Below are positions 1-11,271 of a DNA stretch of 64,000 nt, piece by piece. Positions within the stretch are counted from its first letter, which is position 1; every line of letters starts with the position of its first letter. The DNA is taken from positions 74,900,972 to 74,964,971 of the forward strand of contig JAPWDM010000001.1 of assembly GCA_035578155.1 (NCBI GenBank), read 5' to 3'. The position numbers and the translations under genes are program-made. The notes under the pieces were generated by a model. That model saw nothing but the letters and a program-made list of their open reading frames with translations. It was not told the DNA's origin and ran no database searches. This stretch comes from Brachynemurus nebulosus. Taxonomy: Eukaryota > Arthropoda > Insecta > Neuroptera > Myrmeleontidae.

Positions 1-284
1 TGGAATTAACCTTTTATAGAATTTTGAACTGTTTAACGAGCGAAGCATTTTACTCTCGCGCCTATTCTCAATCCCATATGATTTAAAAATGGCTAAACTA
101 TTTTCAGCTTTATTAGTAAATTGTATGGCGAGCGGAGCTAGGCATTACATGGAATTAACCTTTTTTTAGAATTTTGAACTGTTTAGCGAGCGATGCGAAA
201 CCTCACTTTATTCTCGCGCCTATTCTCAATGTGATATGATTTAAAATTGGTTAAACTATTTTCAGCTTTATTAGTAAATATTGA
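1..284. repeat. 149-bp tandem duplication
   Basis: Two direct copies start at 1 and 150. Both begin TGGAATTAACC and run through a block with CTCGCGCCTATTCTCAAT and CTATTTTCAGCTTTATTAG. The second copy differs by small indels around the middle. The first copy begins exactly at the window edge, so the array may continue to the left. No coding potential is seen. Confidence 0.85.
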
Positions 285-3200
285 TTTGATTGTGTCAAAA
301 TGATAATAAATATTATCGTATAAAAATAGTATACATATAAATAGTATACATATAAAAATTTATACTATATGGATTATACATTATACAATACATAGTATGT
401 ATAAGATGTATAATACATTATCTATCTATTCAATATATGTAGTAAGTTTTAGAACTTGAACACGTCATATCTCGAAAACGAAGCAAGATATCAAGAAACT
501 TTATTTTTCCGTTTTTGTTCTATAGGAATCTATCTTTAATTTTTGTTACCATAGTAACGGAAACCATCTTTTAGTAATCCCTAGATTTGGACATTCAGAG
601 GGTTGAAAAATATACTTCTAGTCCGCGTCGCCAAAAATCCGTCTAAAAGGGGTAACTTCTTAAGCCAAATAGAGTGTGTATACCCAATTTGATTGTCATT
701 ATTAGTCTGGTTTCGATAAATATTAAATTTAAAAGAATACAGCGGAAAATCCTAACCCCAAAATCGGCACTATTTTTGGGTGCCATTTTGAACATCGAAA
801 ATTAAAGAAATCAACCTTTATTTACTTGCATATGGTAAAACAAATCTTTGAGAAGATTTTGAGCTCTTAAGCGTTGCTCTACAATAATACCCTGACCAAG
901 AGCATCATTTTTAGAAAAAGGTTTTTTTTACAAAAACTGAAATTTCCAGAAAAATTTTTAAGATTTCGTAACAAAAAAATTATTTTTTAGCTAACGAGAG
1001 GGTATATTTTTACCAAATAACAAATTTGTAAGTTGCATTAAAAAAAAGTAATTAACAAATTTTAAAAAAAACGTGCTTTTTAACGGTTTTTTCCATTTTT
1101 CTCAATGACCTGTGCACCAACCTATAACTTATTATACATCAATCGATAGATAATTTTAATACCTACAACGTTCTAATTTAACTTTTTTCGATTTGAGTTC
1201 AATTTTCTCTTCTATCAGCGAAAAACTTTTTTTTATTTTTACGAATTTTTTAGGTTAGGTTCGCCATGAAAATTTTGGAGAAATAAAACCCTATCTTCCT
1301 TAGATTTTTTTTCTCTACACGACCATATTTTTTTATCCTGTTAACAATTTTTGCAAGAACGTGTGTAGATTGATTTTGCATGGACTATAGGGGGAATTCA
1401 CAAAAATCCTGCACTTTGTGCCAAGTCTTTGAAATTTGGTATAGTCTTAGGTATAGTCTCAAAGTTTTAGGATATGGTGGGTTGTTTGCTATTAGTCAAA
1501 TATGACTGCCATCTGTATCGGTATTTTGAATAGATGGGCTTCTGTTAGATATATGATTCAATAATATAATATCAGTATTAGACACGTATACAAGCGGTCA
1601 TGGACCCCCCCCCCCCCAGGAGAATAAAAAATATTCACTAGATATTATTTCATTTTGGGTACCACATTCCGTATTATTAAGACAGTTTTCGTATTATTAA
1701 GACACTTTTTTCTCATCAAGTGAATTTTAAGGAGACATTGATAATTCCTTATGTGTGTAACCCGCCATAAAAAAATATTTTTAGTCAATTGAGTTACATA
1801 TTGATTTCTGTTTCATTTCTCTTTTTTTTTATTCGTCAATTTTATTTTGACGGGAATCTTTTAGCTTTTTCATTCTTGTGGTTGTTTGGTCTCATACACA
1901 AGCAAATTTAAATGTTATGGAGCCAGAATTCGTTGCAACCTATTGTGCAAGTGTTAAAAAGGTTGCACAAACAACTCACATAACACATGAAGTAACGAGT
2001 ATCATGCCATGTTGCAAAGCTATAATTTACGTCAGATTCTATCGTATTTGTGTCAGGGGTGGATCCAGCCTTCAACTTAGGGGGGTCAATTTTTATGACA
2101 ACACCTTAGTCGTTATTGCAAATTTAACAGAGTGCCGAAATTTGTATGGATTTTTTTTTTTAATGTGAAACCTATAAAGAAATTCTATACTACAAGTAAA
2201 ATACAGATGTACCATTTGGACATTTTGTACTAAAGAAATGGAATTAATCGTATAATTTAAAAATGATTTATTTTATTAAATAAAATTTAGTTTCGTTTTT
2301 TCTTAGCGAATCCGGAATCGGTCGATAAGATTTTGATGGTCAATTTCAATGTCCCGCCATATATTCAGTAGAGTCAGTTCAGTAAGACGCTTTTTAAAAA
2401 AATATATATTATTATGTCCCTTAAAGGACCCCTCCCGATAAGATAGGTGAATCTACCTAAGGCCCAGTTTGGGCCAGGAGTGCATGGTAGCGTTCGCCCT
2501 TGCACATGTTTTCCATAACTACAATATTAGGTCAAGATAGCTTTGCGTTTTCGAATTGTATCAAAATGTTCAATTTTGGACTTTTCCCGCTTTTCCACTT
2601 TCCTTCCCCCCAAGTGCATAAGTATTATATATATGCATGTACGGTTCTAAGAGCTCCATAAGAGCATAGAGTTGTCCAAAACACGGTGTTTAGAAGAAAA
2701 TATTTGCAAAAATTTCAAAATGACCTATAAAAACACACAAAACGCGACTTTGGACCAAAATGAGACATAGATTTTTGAAATCTACGCCTTTGAATTAGTA
2801 AATATGTGTATGTCTAAAAATATTTTGCAAAATTGGGCCAAGTAAGGCTAATTTAAGGATTTAAATACAAGGGGTTCTAGTGACACTCGGTGTTGCAGCC
2901 GCCTTAGTGGGCTTGTTTAGCCATATTTAGCCATAAAATATGGCGACCCCTTCCTGTCACCCTTAAAAAAACCAAGCGTGTGCGATCAAGGCTCATTACC
3001 AGTGTTTTCATCAGTATGGAAAGATCTCACAAAATATCATAAATCAAAAAACATGACCGCCGTCACAAAAAGGTAAATTGAAAAGTTAAGGGCAGGTTAT
3101 CCTTGAATTTTTATCGCAGTTCGGGGACAGTTTCGTTAAGGACACATGCTTCTCAAGGTTCCTTACCACCAACTTATCTTTACACTGATATGATGAGAAC

Positions 3201-3682
3201 ACTTTCAAAAACTCCTAGACGAGTGTACTAATGTGTTTTTAGTTGAACAATTACTGATGTAGTCGTTTACAGCAAGTTACTCAATATTTGTGCTGACTGT
3301 GATATCCTGGCCAAAATCGATCCCTTGTTAGGTGATAAATGGCATCAACTATATCTGGGCCGATTTAAATGTGTGTTGTATCATTAGAATCCTTACGTTA
3401 CTCTGAGTAATATAGGCCAAGTAACGTCGTGGAAAAACTAGTGGGGTAGACAGACAAGCACTGCCACTAAAAAGCACGGAAAAGCGTCTGACAAGGAGAG
3501 TGCACGGCTTTGGGGAAACGGATTTTGATTATCTTTGGCACAGTGGTAGTATACCATGCGGGTATAATGTTTGTAAAATATTAAAATGTAACGCTCAAAA
3601 ATAACCGAGAAAAACGAGTTTGAAATTTCGTCAGCACTCTATATGTAAGTTATATTATAAAAGTTGTACAAACAGCCGATCA
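285..3682. other. gene-free AT-rich DNA
   Basis: No reading frame in this stretch resembles a protein family I know. It holds a 13-base C tract at 1605-1617, several A/T homopolymers and TA-rich microsatellite-like DNA around 320-430. The only long ORF (1878-2168) has no recognisable motif and is probably chance. Decayed repeats are likely, but I could not pair any termini. Confidence 0.6.
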
Positions 3683-3684
3683 AG

Positions 3685-3758
3685 AGTGTTGTGGTATAAT
3701 TGGTAGCGTAATAGACTAATAATCTTAAGTATGCGGGTTCAAATCCTGCTGTCGTCCA
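3685..3758 (+). repeat. left TIR, tRNA-like
   Basis: Contains an A-box-like TGGTATAATTGG (3692-3703) and a B-box GGTTCAAATCC (3736-3746) at tRNA-like spacing. It ends in TCGTCCA. The anticodon-loop position reads CTAATAA (AAT). The acceptor stem pairs poorly, so it is not a functional tRNA gene. The right copy has CTCATAA (CAT) in the same loop and looks more like elongator tRNA-Met, which suggests the ancestral source. Confidence 0.75.
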
Positions 3759-4114
3759 CATTTACACTTTATTTTTTTTTAAATTTTTGATTAATTTATT
3801 TATGATTTTTATCAATATCTATGATTCATCATCGTTCATCAACATTTATGATTAATTCATTTATCAAACAAGCAAATAAATAATTCATTTATTTATTCTC
3901 TTATTTTCTTATGGATTTATTTTTTCCATACTCTTTTATTTTTATTTTGAAATCTGATGAACTGTTATCAGCTATGTACAAAAATGTGTGCTGATTGTGA
4001 GTAGGGATTTGTCTACTGCGGATATGATTTTCACAGTAAATATAGTAAAACAGTAGGCGCAGATCCAAATTGTTTTGTGATTGTTACTTTACGTTGTTGA
4101 AATTTATTTTAAAA

Positions 4115-6613
4115 ATGTCATCAAATGAAGCAACTTCATCCTGTGACGAAAGGATTTCTGAATCGAAACAACTGCAACAGCTAAAAGATGGACTAGTATA
4201 TTATAAGAGTTTACTTCTTGAAAATAATTCAATTGCACCAACAACTTCTGATACACTATCTGAACATGGTATGCTGATAGGCATAGAATTGTATGAGAAA
4301 ACATTGGACATGTTGAGCGAAAAGAAGTTTATAACTGATGAAGAATTAATTCATGCCCAAGAAGAGTGCACAGTTGGAAATTTTGAAGCAGTTGAAGACG
4401 ACTCATCTGATGAATATGTACCAGATGAAGAAAAGTATAAAACGAAGGAATATATTTCACTGGAATATAAAATTAAAGTTTTGAATATAGCAAAAGCTCA
4501 CCTTAACCCTAGAATCATACGTTGGTCTACGAGTCAAGTTAATCATACATCGGCGTCGTTTCGACGAATGGACTTTTTACGGGGAGTTTTAGAGTTTATT
4601 TGCAAAAAACATTTTTTTTACATAACAATACTACAAAAGCGAACAAAATATTTAAAAAAATTGGATTTGGAAAAATTTCTTAACATAAATATTTATTAAT
4701 TTTTTTAATCTTTTTATCAAAGCATATTTTCATTATAAAAATTAAAAAATAGATAAATACATCAAGTGTAATAATTAATTTATGAACTATTATGAGTCAG
4801 TGGACATGTGTGACTTTACAGAATGTGAAATTTCTCAGTCATAAATATTCCTATAGATATGTAGTTATTTCCCCATTAGGCACATTTGTAAATTTTCTAA
4901 AATTTGTTAGTAATTTTTTGAATAAGATCTCAAAAAATAATAAAAATTAAAATATTTTCCACAAAATAAATTGTTAATCTTTTATTAAGTCATTCGAAAC
5001 GCATTCTTTAGTTTTCGATTTAATATATTAAAACTTCAGTATTATGTCGTCTCTATAAGTCAAACAGCTGTAATCATCTTTCACATTATCATAATCATTG
5101 AATAAATTAATTATAACATGCATATCTTTAATAAATTTTAGAAAAATTAGGAAAACTTTTATATGTGGAGTACAAAATCTTTAAAAAAAATATAGGTTAA
5201 TCATACATCGTCGTCCTTTTGACGCACACTATTTCAGTATAAAAAAAAACGGCAATAGCTATTAACAAACTTTATATGTCTTATGTATTATAATAACAAA
5301 TAAATTAGATAACAGAAGTTTCACAGCGAGCAGGTACCGACAAGTCACAATATTGGAGCAGGTAGAGAAGTTCGTTCGTCGTTTTGACGAGTACGTATGA
5401 TTCGAGGGTTAATTGGAAACTAGAAACACTACAAAAAAATGAATGTAATCGTTTGAAAAGAATAGTATGACCGCTTTGTCGAGGCAAGGAAAAATTATAA
5501 ACAAGTAACCACGCGAAATTTACAGCAATGGGCTTTAGCTGCTGCTGGCTAATTCCTTGGATTGCAGCTTACAGCGTCGGAACTGTGGGTAAATAAATTC
5601 AAAAGAAAGCACAATATTCATCAACGAAAAATTACCAAATTCTTGTCAGAAAAAGAGGCACGCACAATGGAAGAAATTTTGGCCTCGGCAGAAATATTTC
5701 GTATTCAAACGAAACGATTGATATCTAACTTTGATAGTAACTTAATCATCAACACAGATCAAACAGGTATATAAAATTTTCAACTATGAATACGTACTAT
5801 ATTATTCTGTTATTAAATTTAATCAAAATTAATCGTAAGACCTTATCATAATTTTGTTACATTTCCAGGATGTCAATACCAATCAAAGTTTAATAGAACA
5901 CTGACGCAAAAAGGAAGTAAAGCAGTGTTTGTAAAAACGCAAGACATGAACAAGCTGTCTCACACATACACTGCACAATACAGCATAACATTATCAGGAA
6001 AAGTTTTACCATACGTATTTATTTGTTTACAAGAGCCTACAGGTGATTTCGAGCCAAGAATAAAGACACAAGTGGAAGGATATGTAAAAAAGTATACAAA
6101 TATTATCACCACATCGTCAAAATCAGGAAAACTCTTCTCTGATTTTTATAAAACCTTCCTGAAGAAGTGTTTGATGCCATATGTTCAAAAAAATAAATTT
6201 CTTGTACTGATTGACTCATGGACAGGACAAACAAAGGCAGAATTATACGATGAAATATCTCAGGATGACGAAAAAATGCCAACCTGTACAATTAAAATTA
6301 TACCTCCAAAGTGTACTCCGTTAGTTCAACCATGTGATGTCTATTTCTATAAACAAATAAAAAATTTTATCAAACGATTACAGAATACTGCTGAATTATT
6401 GGACAAAAATTGTGAAATTCATTCTCGAGAGGATTGTCTTAAAATCCATTCAATTATCCACCACCAGTATCAGCTCCAATATTTTATGACATGATAAAAT
6501 ATGCTTGGTATGCCAGTGGACTCTGTGATTCAAGAAATTTTTTTACAGATGTTAATGAAGCGTATTTTTCATCAGACCGCCTGAAAACACCTTGCAATTG
6601 TAAAAAAAAGTAG
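4115..6613 (+). pseudogene. pogo/Tc5-type DDE transposase, decayed
   Basis: The first part (from the ATG at 4115, MSSNEATSS) is an acidic N-terminal region open to 4699. The HTH part follows at about 5500-5774: an LQQWALAAAG stretch, an in-frame TAA at 5550, then WVNKFKRKHNI and RKITKF, typical of the Tc5/CENP-B DNA-binding fold. A GT-AG intron at 5767-5868 joins INTDQTG to CQYQSKFN in frame. The DDE domain has the first Asp in NTDQTG, the second in LVLIDSW and the third in VQPCDVYFY. A one- or two-base shift near 6465 moves the tail (IFYDMIKYAWYASG) to another frame, ending at 6613. The region 4700-5490 is too degraded to read. It would have cut and pasted this element; it is now inactive. 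Confidence 0.8.
4532..5246 (+). repeat. short direct repeat inside the transposase
   Basis: GTTAATCATACATCG followed by a similar Ser-rich stretch occurs at 4532-4570 and again, diverged, at 5202-5246. It may mark a duplicated exon edge or a rearrangement in the degraded part of the transposase. Confidence 0.5.
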
Positions 6614-6988
6614 CATTTGTTTGTTGTTCTTGGTGTAGACAGAATTTTTGTTTTGACTGTTTTTACCATAATTATCATTCACGATGATGTACAACTGACA
6701 ATATGTAATATGTAATTACAGAATACTATTTCAATAAATTTAAAAAAATCACAAGAACTTAAATTTTACTTCCTATCTACTAATTTTCATCTTTATTTAC
6801 CTAATTTTATTTTTAATTATCGCAGATAATATTTAATTATTGACTTGGAAAAAATTAATCGATAACAAGGAAATAAGGAAATGAGTAAATACATAAATAA
6901 ATGAATTATTTAATTGATTTTCTGATAAATTAATTAATCAAAATTTAAAAAAAAAATCAAAATAATTAATTAAAAGCTAAAAAAAAAA

Positions 6989-7066
6989 TGGGACGACAGT
7001 AGGGCTCGAATCCGCATATTTACGATTATGAGTCAACTACGCTACCGATTACACCACAACACTCTT
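6989..7066 (-). repeat. right TIR, tRNA-Met-like
   Basis: On the minus strand this carries an A-box-like TGGTGTAATCGG (7045-7056), a CTCATAA anticodon-like loop with CAT, and a B-box GGATTCGAGCC (7003-7013), then CTGTCGTCCC. It mirrors the left TIR and is inward-facing. It is better preserved as tRNA-like than the left copy, but the acceptor stem is still weak. Confidence 0.75.
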
Positions 7067-7346
7067 AGGCCTGGCGTATACACTCAATTAGTATCTCGAC
7101 TAAACTGTTTATTCGAAATCAACGAACCTCATGATTTCAACCCAACTAAACTGTTTAGTTGTAGGATGCGCATATAGTATAGGAGCTACCAACGTTTTCA
7201 TCACATGATTTTAGCATGGCTCATTATCTCGTATCTCCTTCCTTTTGATGACCTAGACAACATGCGGTCGGTCTGGCTGGCAGGAGACGTTGCGTTTACC
7301 TGTAATCGTAGCGATTATGCAGGTAAAAATAACAAAATTAATAGAG
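7067..7346. other. unassigned spacer between two transposons
   Basis: Contains a short self-similar motif (CTAAACTGTTTA twice, at about 7102 and 7144). No ORF, RNA gene or paired terminus is seen. Confidence 0.4.
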
Positions 7347-8678
7347 CAAGAGCCCACGACGGCCAGACCTTCGTTATTTTATAAAAGCTGAAAGTTTCTC
7401 TGTGCATGTTCCTTATACAGGTAAGAACGACCAGCGACTATAGAGTTTGGGTTGTGGTTACTTGGGCAGGTAACAGGTAGTAAAGGTGTATAAAATAGTA
7501 CCTTAAATTCGTTAAAGTATAAAGCTCGTTTTTTTTTTATATTTTCTTCGGGATAACTTTAGAAATCTCATCATCCATTGCCGGACACTTATGACAGTTG
7601 CTACCCCCTGCCAGACACCCCTAAACTTTAATAAATTATAATTATACTTTCGTTATAGTATAAAAGCTAAATTTTATATATGTTACATGAGGACCTATAA
7701 AGAAATGTTACCTCAATAGCCGGACAGTTTTAATGGTTTTTACATCTTGCCAGACACATTGAAAGTCTGCAGTAGGTGCGAGCGCGAATGCTTAGTCGAT
7801 TACGATCTTTTAAGATATCTAATAAAAAAATAATTTTATTACGTTCATAGCCATGTTATATAAAGTAAAAAAAAAATGTTATTTTAATATGAAAAAATAC
7901 AAAAAAATTCGCCAAGTGCGTGCCGGGCACGCATTATCAAAGTTACGCGGTCAATAGCTAATTTTTCACAATTAATCAATTAATTTCTCATAAGTGATCA
8001 TTAACTCCCTATACACATCGGTGGCGCTTTCCACTAAGGAATGTTAGGCAGTGAGATATTTTTTCATTTAAACAAGCATACCCAGTGTACTATTGAAACG
8101 TTATGGTTCGTTCGTTCCTGTAGTTTTTTTAGTTCAAAATTTAACCGTCGTTTTTGCTTAGTTGGCGGTACTTTCCAAGTTATATAATCTGGATTGCACA
8201 TTGTCTTTGTATATTATAATATACAGTACAATCACATCAAGTTCCATTTTATTTCGCTAGGTGGCATTAAATGTATTAATTTAGCAAATTATGGTACATA
8301 TAAGTATTAATAATAATTATCATCTCTTTCCATATTAATTTGTATGTTATGTGCATATTGTTTGTGTTTGTATTCATATGATGTATGTATGTATAGTTTG
8401 TATAGAAAAATCATAATGCCATAAAATAATTTATTACCTATAGAATTTTTAAACAGGTAGTTTGGATATTTATGTACACTATAAAAAATAGATTTAAAAA
8501 ATTTGTAAAATTTTTAATTGTAAGAATACAGACCAAAAATGAAATTTTTATTAGCCTATGATCAGTATAAGATGATTCTGAACATTTATATCTAATTATC
8601 TCAAAACAGTGAAAAATCGGCATACGTGGTTCTAGCAGTAAGCCGTCGATACGTACTATTAATTACGTACTATTAATA

Positions 8679-9437
8679 CTTGAAGGTTAAGGTTTTGGAG
8701 AAAAATCACCAACAGCTACTAATAAAAATTAAGTATTTATGTGCGACGTTTCGAAAACATTAAATTTTCATCATCAGGCAAGTATTTTGAAAAAACTAAA
8801 TACATCAAATAAAAATAAAAATTATAAGAAAAAAAATTTATAAGAAAAAATTACCAGAACGAAATGAATATATGCAAAGTTAAGTACTTACATGTGCTAG
8901 AGATTGTCATAAATACGCAAAGAATATACATGAATCAAAATGTTAAAATAAAAATTATAATGTCGTCAGTATAAAAACAAAAGTTAGATTGTTAAAAATT
9001 ATAAAATTTGTAGAATTTTTGAATATTGAAATATAAGTAAGCGGAACATTTTTGATACAAAGTAACACAATGAGTTTTAATGAGCTAGAACAAAAGAAAC
9101 CGGATTTTTGTTTATGCGTAACACATGGTCTATTTCAGTAGTTGTCGTGCTGTACAACAGATGGACTCATACTTGTTAGTATATGAAGTGTCATTCTGAT
9201 TGTTGATGTTTTGGTTTTCGGTAGCGATCCACAAGTTTTCGATATTACACCGTCTTTTGTAATTCCCTTCTTTTTGTAGTATGCTCGCGTTGTCAAAATC
9301 AAAACGATGATCCATAGAGATGGAATGTTGGGACAGGCCAGTTTTCTCTTCTCCTCTTCTGATATCTCATTGGTGTTGTTTTAAACGTTTTGCTAGTGGC
9401 CCTGAAGTTTGTCCTACATACACACTTGGGCAAATTT
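8679..9437 (-). mobile_element. 5'-truncated Penelope-like retroelement with TSD
   Basis: Flanked by a 12-bp direct repeat GTACTATTAATA at 8667-8678 and 9438-9449, which fits a target duplication. Read on minus, it starts inside a GIY-YIG endonuclease domain and ends in non-coding DNA with a hammerhead motif. Both are characteristic of Penelope-like elements. It lies in the interior of the long-TIR element. Confidence 0.75.
8742..8780 (-). ncRNA. hammerhead ribozyme motif (type I-like)
   Basis: On minus the order is TGC, CTGATGA, a stem II made of GAAAA and TTTTC around a TTTAATG loop, then GAAACGTC and GCA. CTGATGA and GAAA are the invariant core. The very short ACGT stem III is the form known from Penelope-like elements. 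TGC/GCA gives the base of stem I. Cleavage would follow GTC. All core bases appear intact. Confidence 0.75.
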
Positions 9438-9440
9438 GTA
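9130..9440 (-). pseudogene. GIY-YIG endonuclease C-terminal fragment (Penelope-like)
   Basis: The minus-strand frame reads CPSVYVGQTSGPLAKRLKQH, one in-frame stop, then DIRRGEEKTGLSQHSISMDH, and continues through a region with KEGNYKRRCNIENLWI to a stop at 9130. YVGQT plus the following Arg and His are the GIY-YIG core, used by Penelope-like elements to nick target DNA. The reverse transcriptase that should precede it is missing, consistent with 5' truncation. Confidence 0.75.
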
Positions 9441-10101
9441 CTATTAATACGTACTTTATACATTTGATCCTAAAAATTGTGAAAAATTAGCTATTGACCA
9501 CGTAACTTTGATAATGCGTGTCCGACACGCACTTGGCGAATTTTTTTGTATTTTTTCATATTAAAATAACATTTTTTTACTTTATATAACATGGCTATGA
9601 ACGTAATAAAATTATTTTTTTATTAGATATCTTAAAAGATCGTAATCGACCCAGCATTCGCGCTCGCACCTACTGCGGACTTTCAATGTGTCTGGCAAGA
9701 TGTAAAAACCATTAAAACTGTCCGGCTATTGAGGTAACATTTTTTTATAGGTCCCCATGTAACATATATAAAATTTAGCTTTTATACTATAACGAAAGTA
9801 TAATTATAATTTATTAAAGTTTAGGGGTGTCTGGCAGGGGGTAGCAACTGTCATAAGTGTCCGGCAATGGATGACGAGATTTCTAAAGTTATCCCGAAGA
9901 AAATATAAAAAAAAAAAAACGAGCTTTATACTTTAACGAATTTAAGGCACTATTTTAGACACCTTTACTACCTGTTACCTACCCAAGTAACCACAATCTA
10001 AACTCTATAGTCGCTGGTCGTTCTTACCTCTATAAGGGACATGCACAGAGAAACTTTCAGCTTTTATAAAATAACGAAGGTCTGGCCGTCGTGCGCTCTT
10101 G

Positions 10102-11136
10102 GGCTATAATGTCATTTTAGCGAAAATATAATTCATAGTAAATTTTGTATATCCATAGCAATCATAATAATTATCATAATAATTTCTCCAAATTTGCATA
10201 ATTGAAAGATATTACAAAATATTATTATCGTTCTTTGTGCTTTAAAAATTGAATTTTTTTACTATGGGTGATAATGAGCAAAGGCTGCAAATCTTTTTGC
10301 TACAATAAGACTGGGAAGTTAGTTACTTTCACTGAAGCAACATTAAGCAAATATTATTAGAAAAATGTAACCCATAGTAAACTAGCAACAAAAAAGAGAA
10401 AAAAAAAATAAAATTCATTAATAAAAATTATTAACTTCCCATTGGTAGTTATTGTAATGGCTCAGCTTTTCTGAATCGCCAATTTGGTCATTTATCTTCG
10501 CGTTTCAAGATCACTAGAATCAGCGTCCACTCTAGCGTTTACGCCGCCCTGGGCAAAAAGGAAAATTTCCGCCCCAGTGTGAAACCGGCGACCTTTTTTT
10601 TCTTTTGCTCCTCAGTTGTCAAAATGCCGCTCTTTTTTTACACAACCGACGACCTTTTTTTTGCTCATCAGTTGTAAAAATGCCGCCCCGAACAAATGCC
10701 TGGGTTGCCCCCCCCTGCAGCGGGCTCTGCTAGAATTCGAATCCGTCGTTTTTAGCGATATGTGTGTGTGCGTTAGTTCGTTCGTGAATTTTCTTTCGCC
10801 TGAAGGAACCTACTTCATTTTTACCAGAAGATTGTGGATCAAATTTACAAAAAAAAAAAAATTATGAAATATTTTTCGTCTGGAATTTCTTCGTTTGAAG
10901 TGCAGCAAGCACCCCCAAGAGACAATTAGAGACCATGTACAATAGTCTCTAGTCTTTAAGAGTACTCAGTGGGAAGTTAACAGTGTGGGTAGATCTGTCT
11001 CACCAAATTTTTTTTACTACAAAAAAGAGATGATCACTAAAAGAAAATTTGTATTTAAATTGTCCCACAATTTTACTGAGTATAGTCAAACTCCTTACTG
11101 TCATCGCAGCTATCATCATCATCATCATTATAATAA
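10102..11136. other. mixed repeat-like spacer
   Basis: Holds a small duplicated GC-richer motif (GACCTTTTTTTT...CAGTTGT then AAAATGCCGC at about 10589-10630 and 10649-10687) and a C-rich tract at 10700-10715, plus the short coding fragment listed separately at 10274. The ORFs at 10616 and 10985 have no family features. Confidence 0.4.
10274..10360 (+). pseudogene. possible N-terminal exon fragment of the PIN-like family
   Basis: A short frame reads MSKGCKSFCYNKTGKLVTF then TEATLSKYY and a stop. A Cys-x3-Cys-Asn-Lys plus GKLVTFTE pattern is, as I remember it, how proteins of the family represented at 11137-17060 begin. Here it lies on the opposite strand, so it cannot be the start of that gene without rearrangement. 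Too short to be sure. Confidence 0.4.
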
Positions 11137-11201
11137 TTATTTACCATTACGTTCATCACCTTCCTTAGTTTCTTTATCATTATCTTCCGTAATCATATTT
11201 T

Positions 11202-11271
11202 CTGCAAAGAACAGAAATTAATAGAAAAATTTTACAAATTTGTATTAATTAAAACGAAAGGTACCATTTAC
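11202..11271 (-). other. intron of the PIN-like gene
   Basis: On minus, exon ...GTTCAAG is followed by GTAAAT, and CTTTGCAG precedes the next exon AAAATATG. Splicing gives an in-frame acidic tail (ENMITEDNDKETKEGDERNG) ending in TAA at 11137-11139. Confidence 0.65.

Larger units (their letters stand above)
3683..7066 (+). mobile_element. pogo/Tc5-like DNA transposon with tRNA-like TIRs
   Basis: The two ends are inverted copies of about 75 bp beginning AGAGTGTTGTGGT, followed inside by T-rich and then similar AT-rich DNA. Between them lies a decayed transposase with a CENP-B/Tc5-type helix-turn-helix and a DDE domain. The right end abuts TA and the left end CA, so a TA target duplication with one mutated copy is possible but unproven. 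The odd feature is that each TIR resembles a tRNA-Met-like gene with A and B boxes, pointing inward. Confidence 0.8.
7347..10101. mobile_element. DNA element with ~625-bp terminal inverted repeats
   Basis: The left arm (7347-7973) and right arm (9476-10101) are near-perfect inverted copies. Both start CAAGAGCxCACGACGGCC and end inside at TAGCTAATTTTTCACAAT. The arms carry paired blocks with CCGGACA and GCCAGACA motifs. The interior has no transposase, so the element is non-autonomous. It hosts a Penelope-like insertion. No clear TSD was found, so the superfamily is open; long arms would suit Mutator-like or foldback elements. Confidence 0.85.

Noticed and set aside
1878..2168. 96-codon ORF on plus
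   Set aside because: No family motif, Cys-rich chance composition and no homologous frame elsewhere in the window. Treated as random.
3685..3758. Calling the tRNA-like TIRs as functional tRNA genes
   Set aside because: Acceptor and anticodon stems pair poorly, the two copies disagree at the anticodon, and they are paired as TIRs of one transposon.
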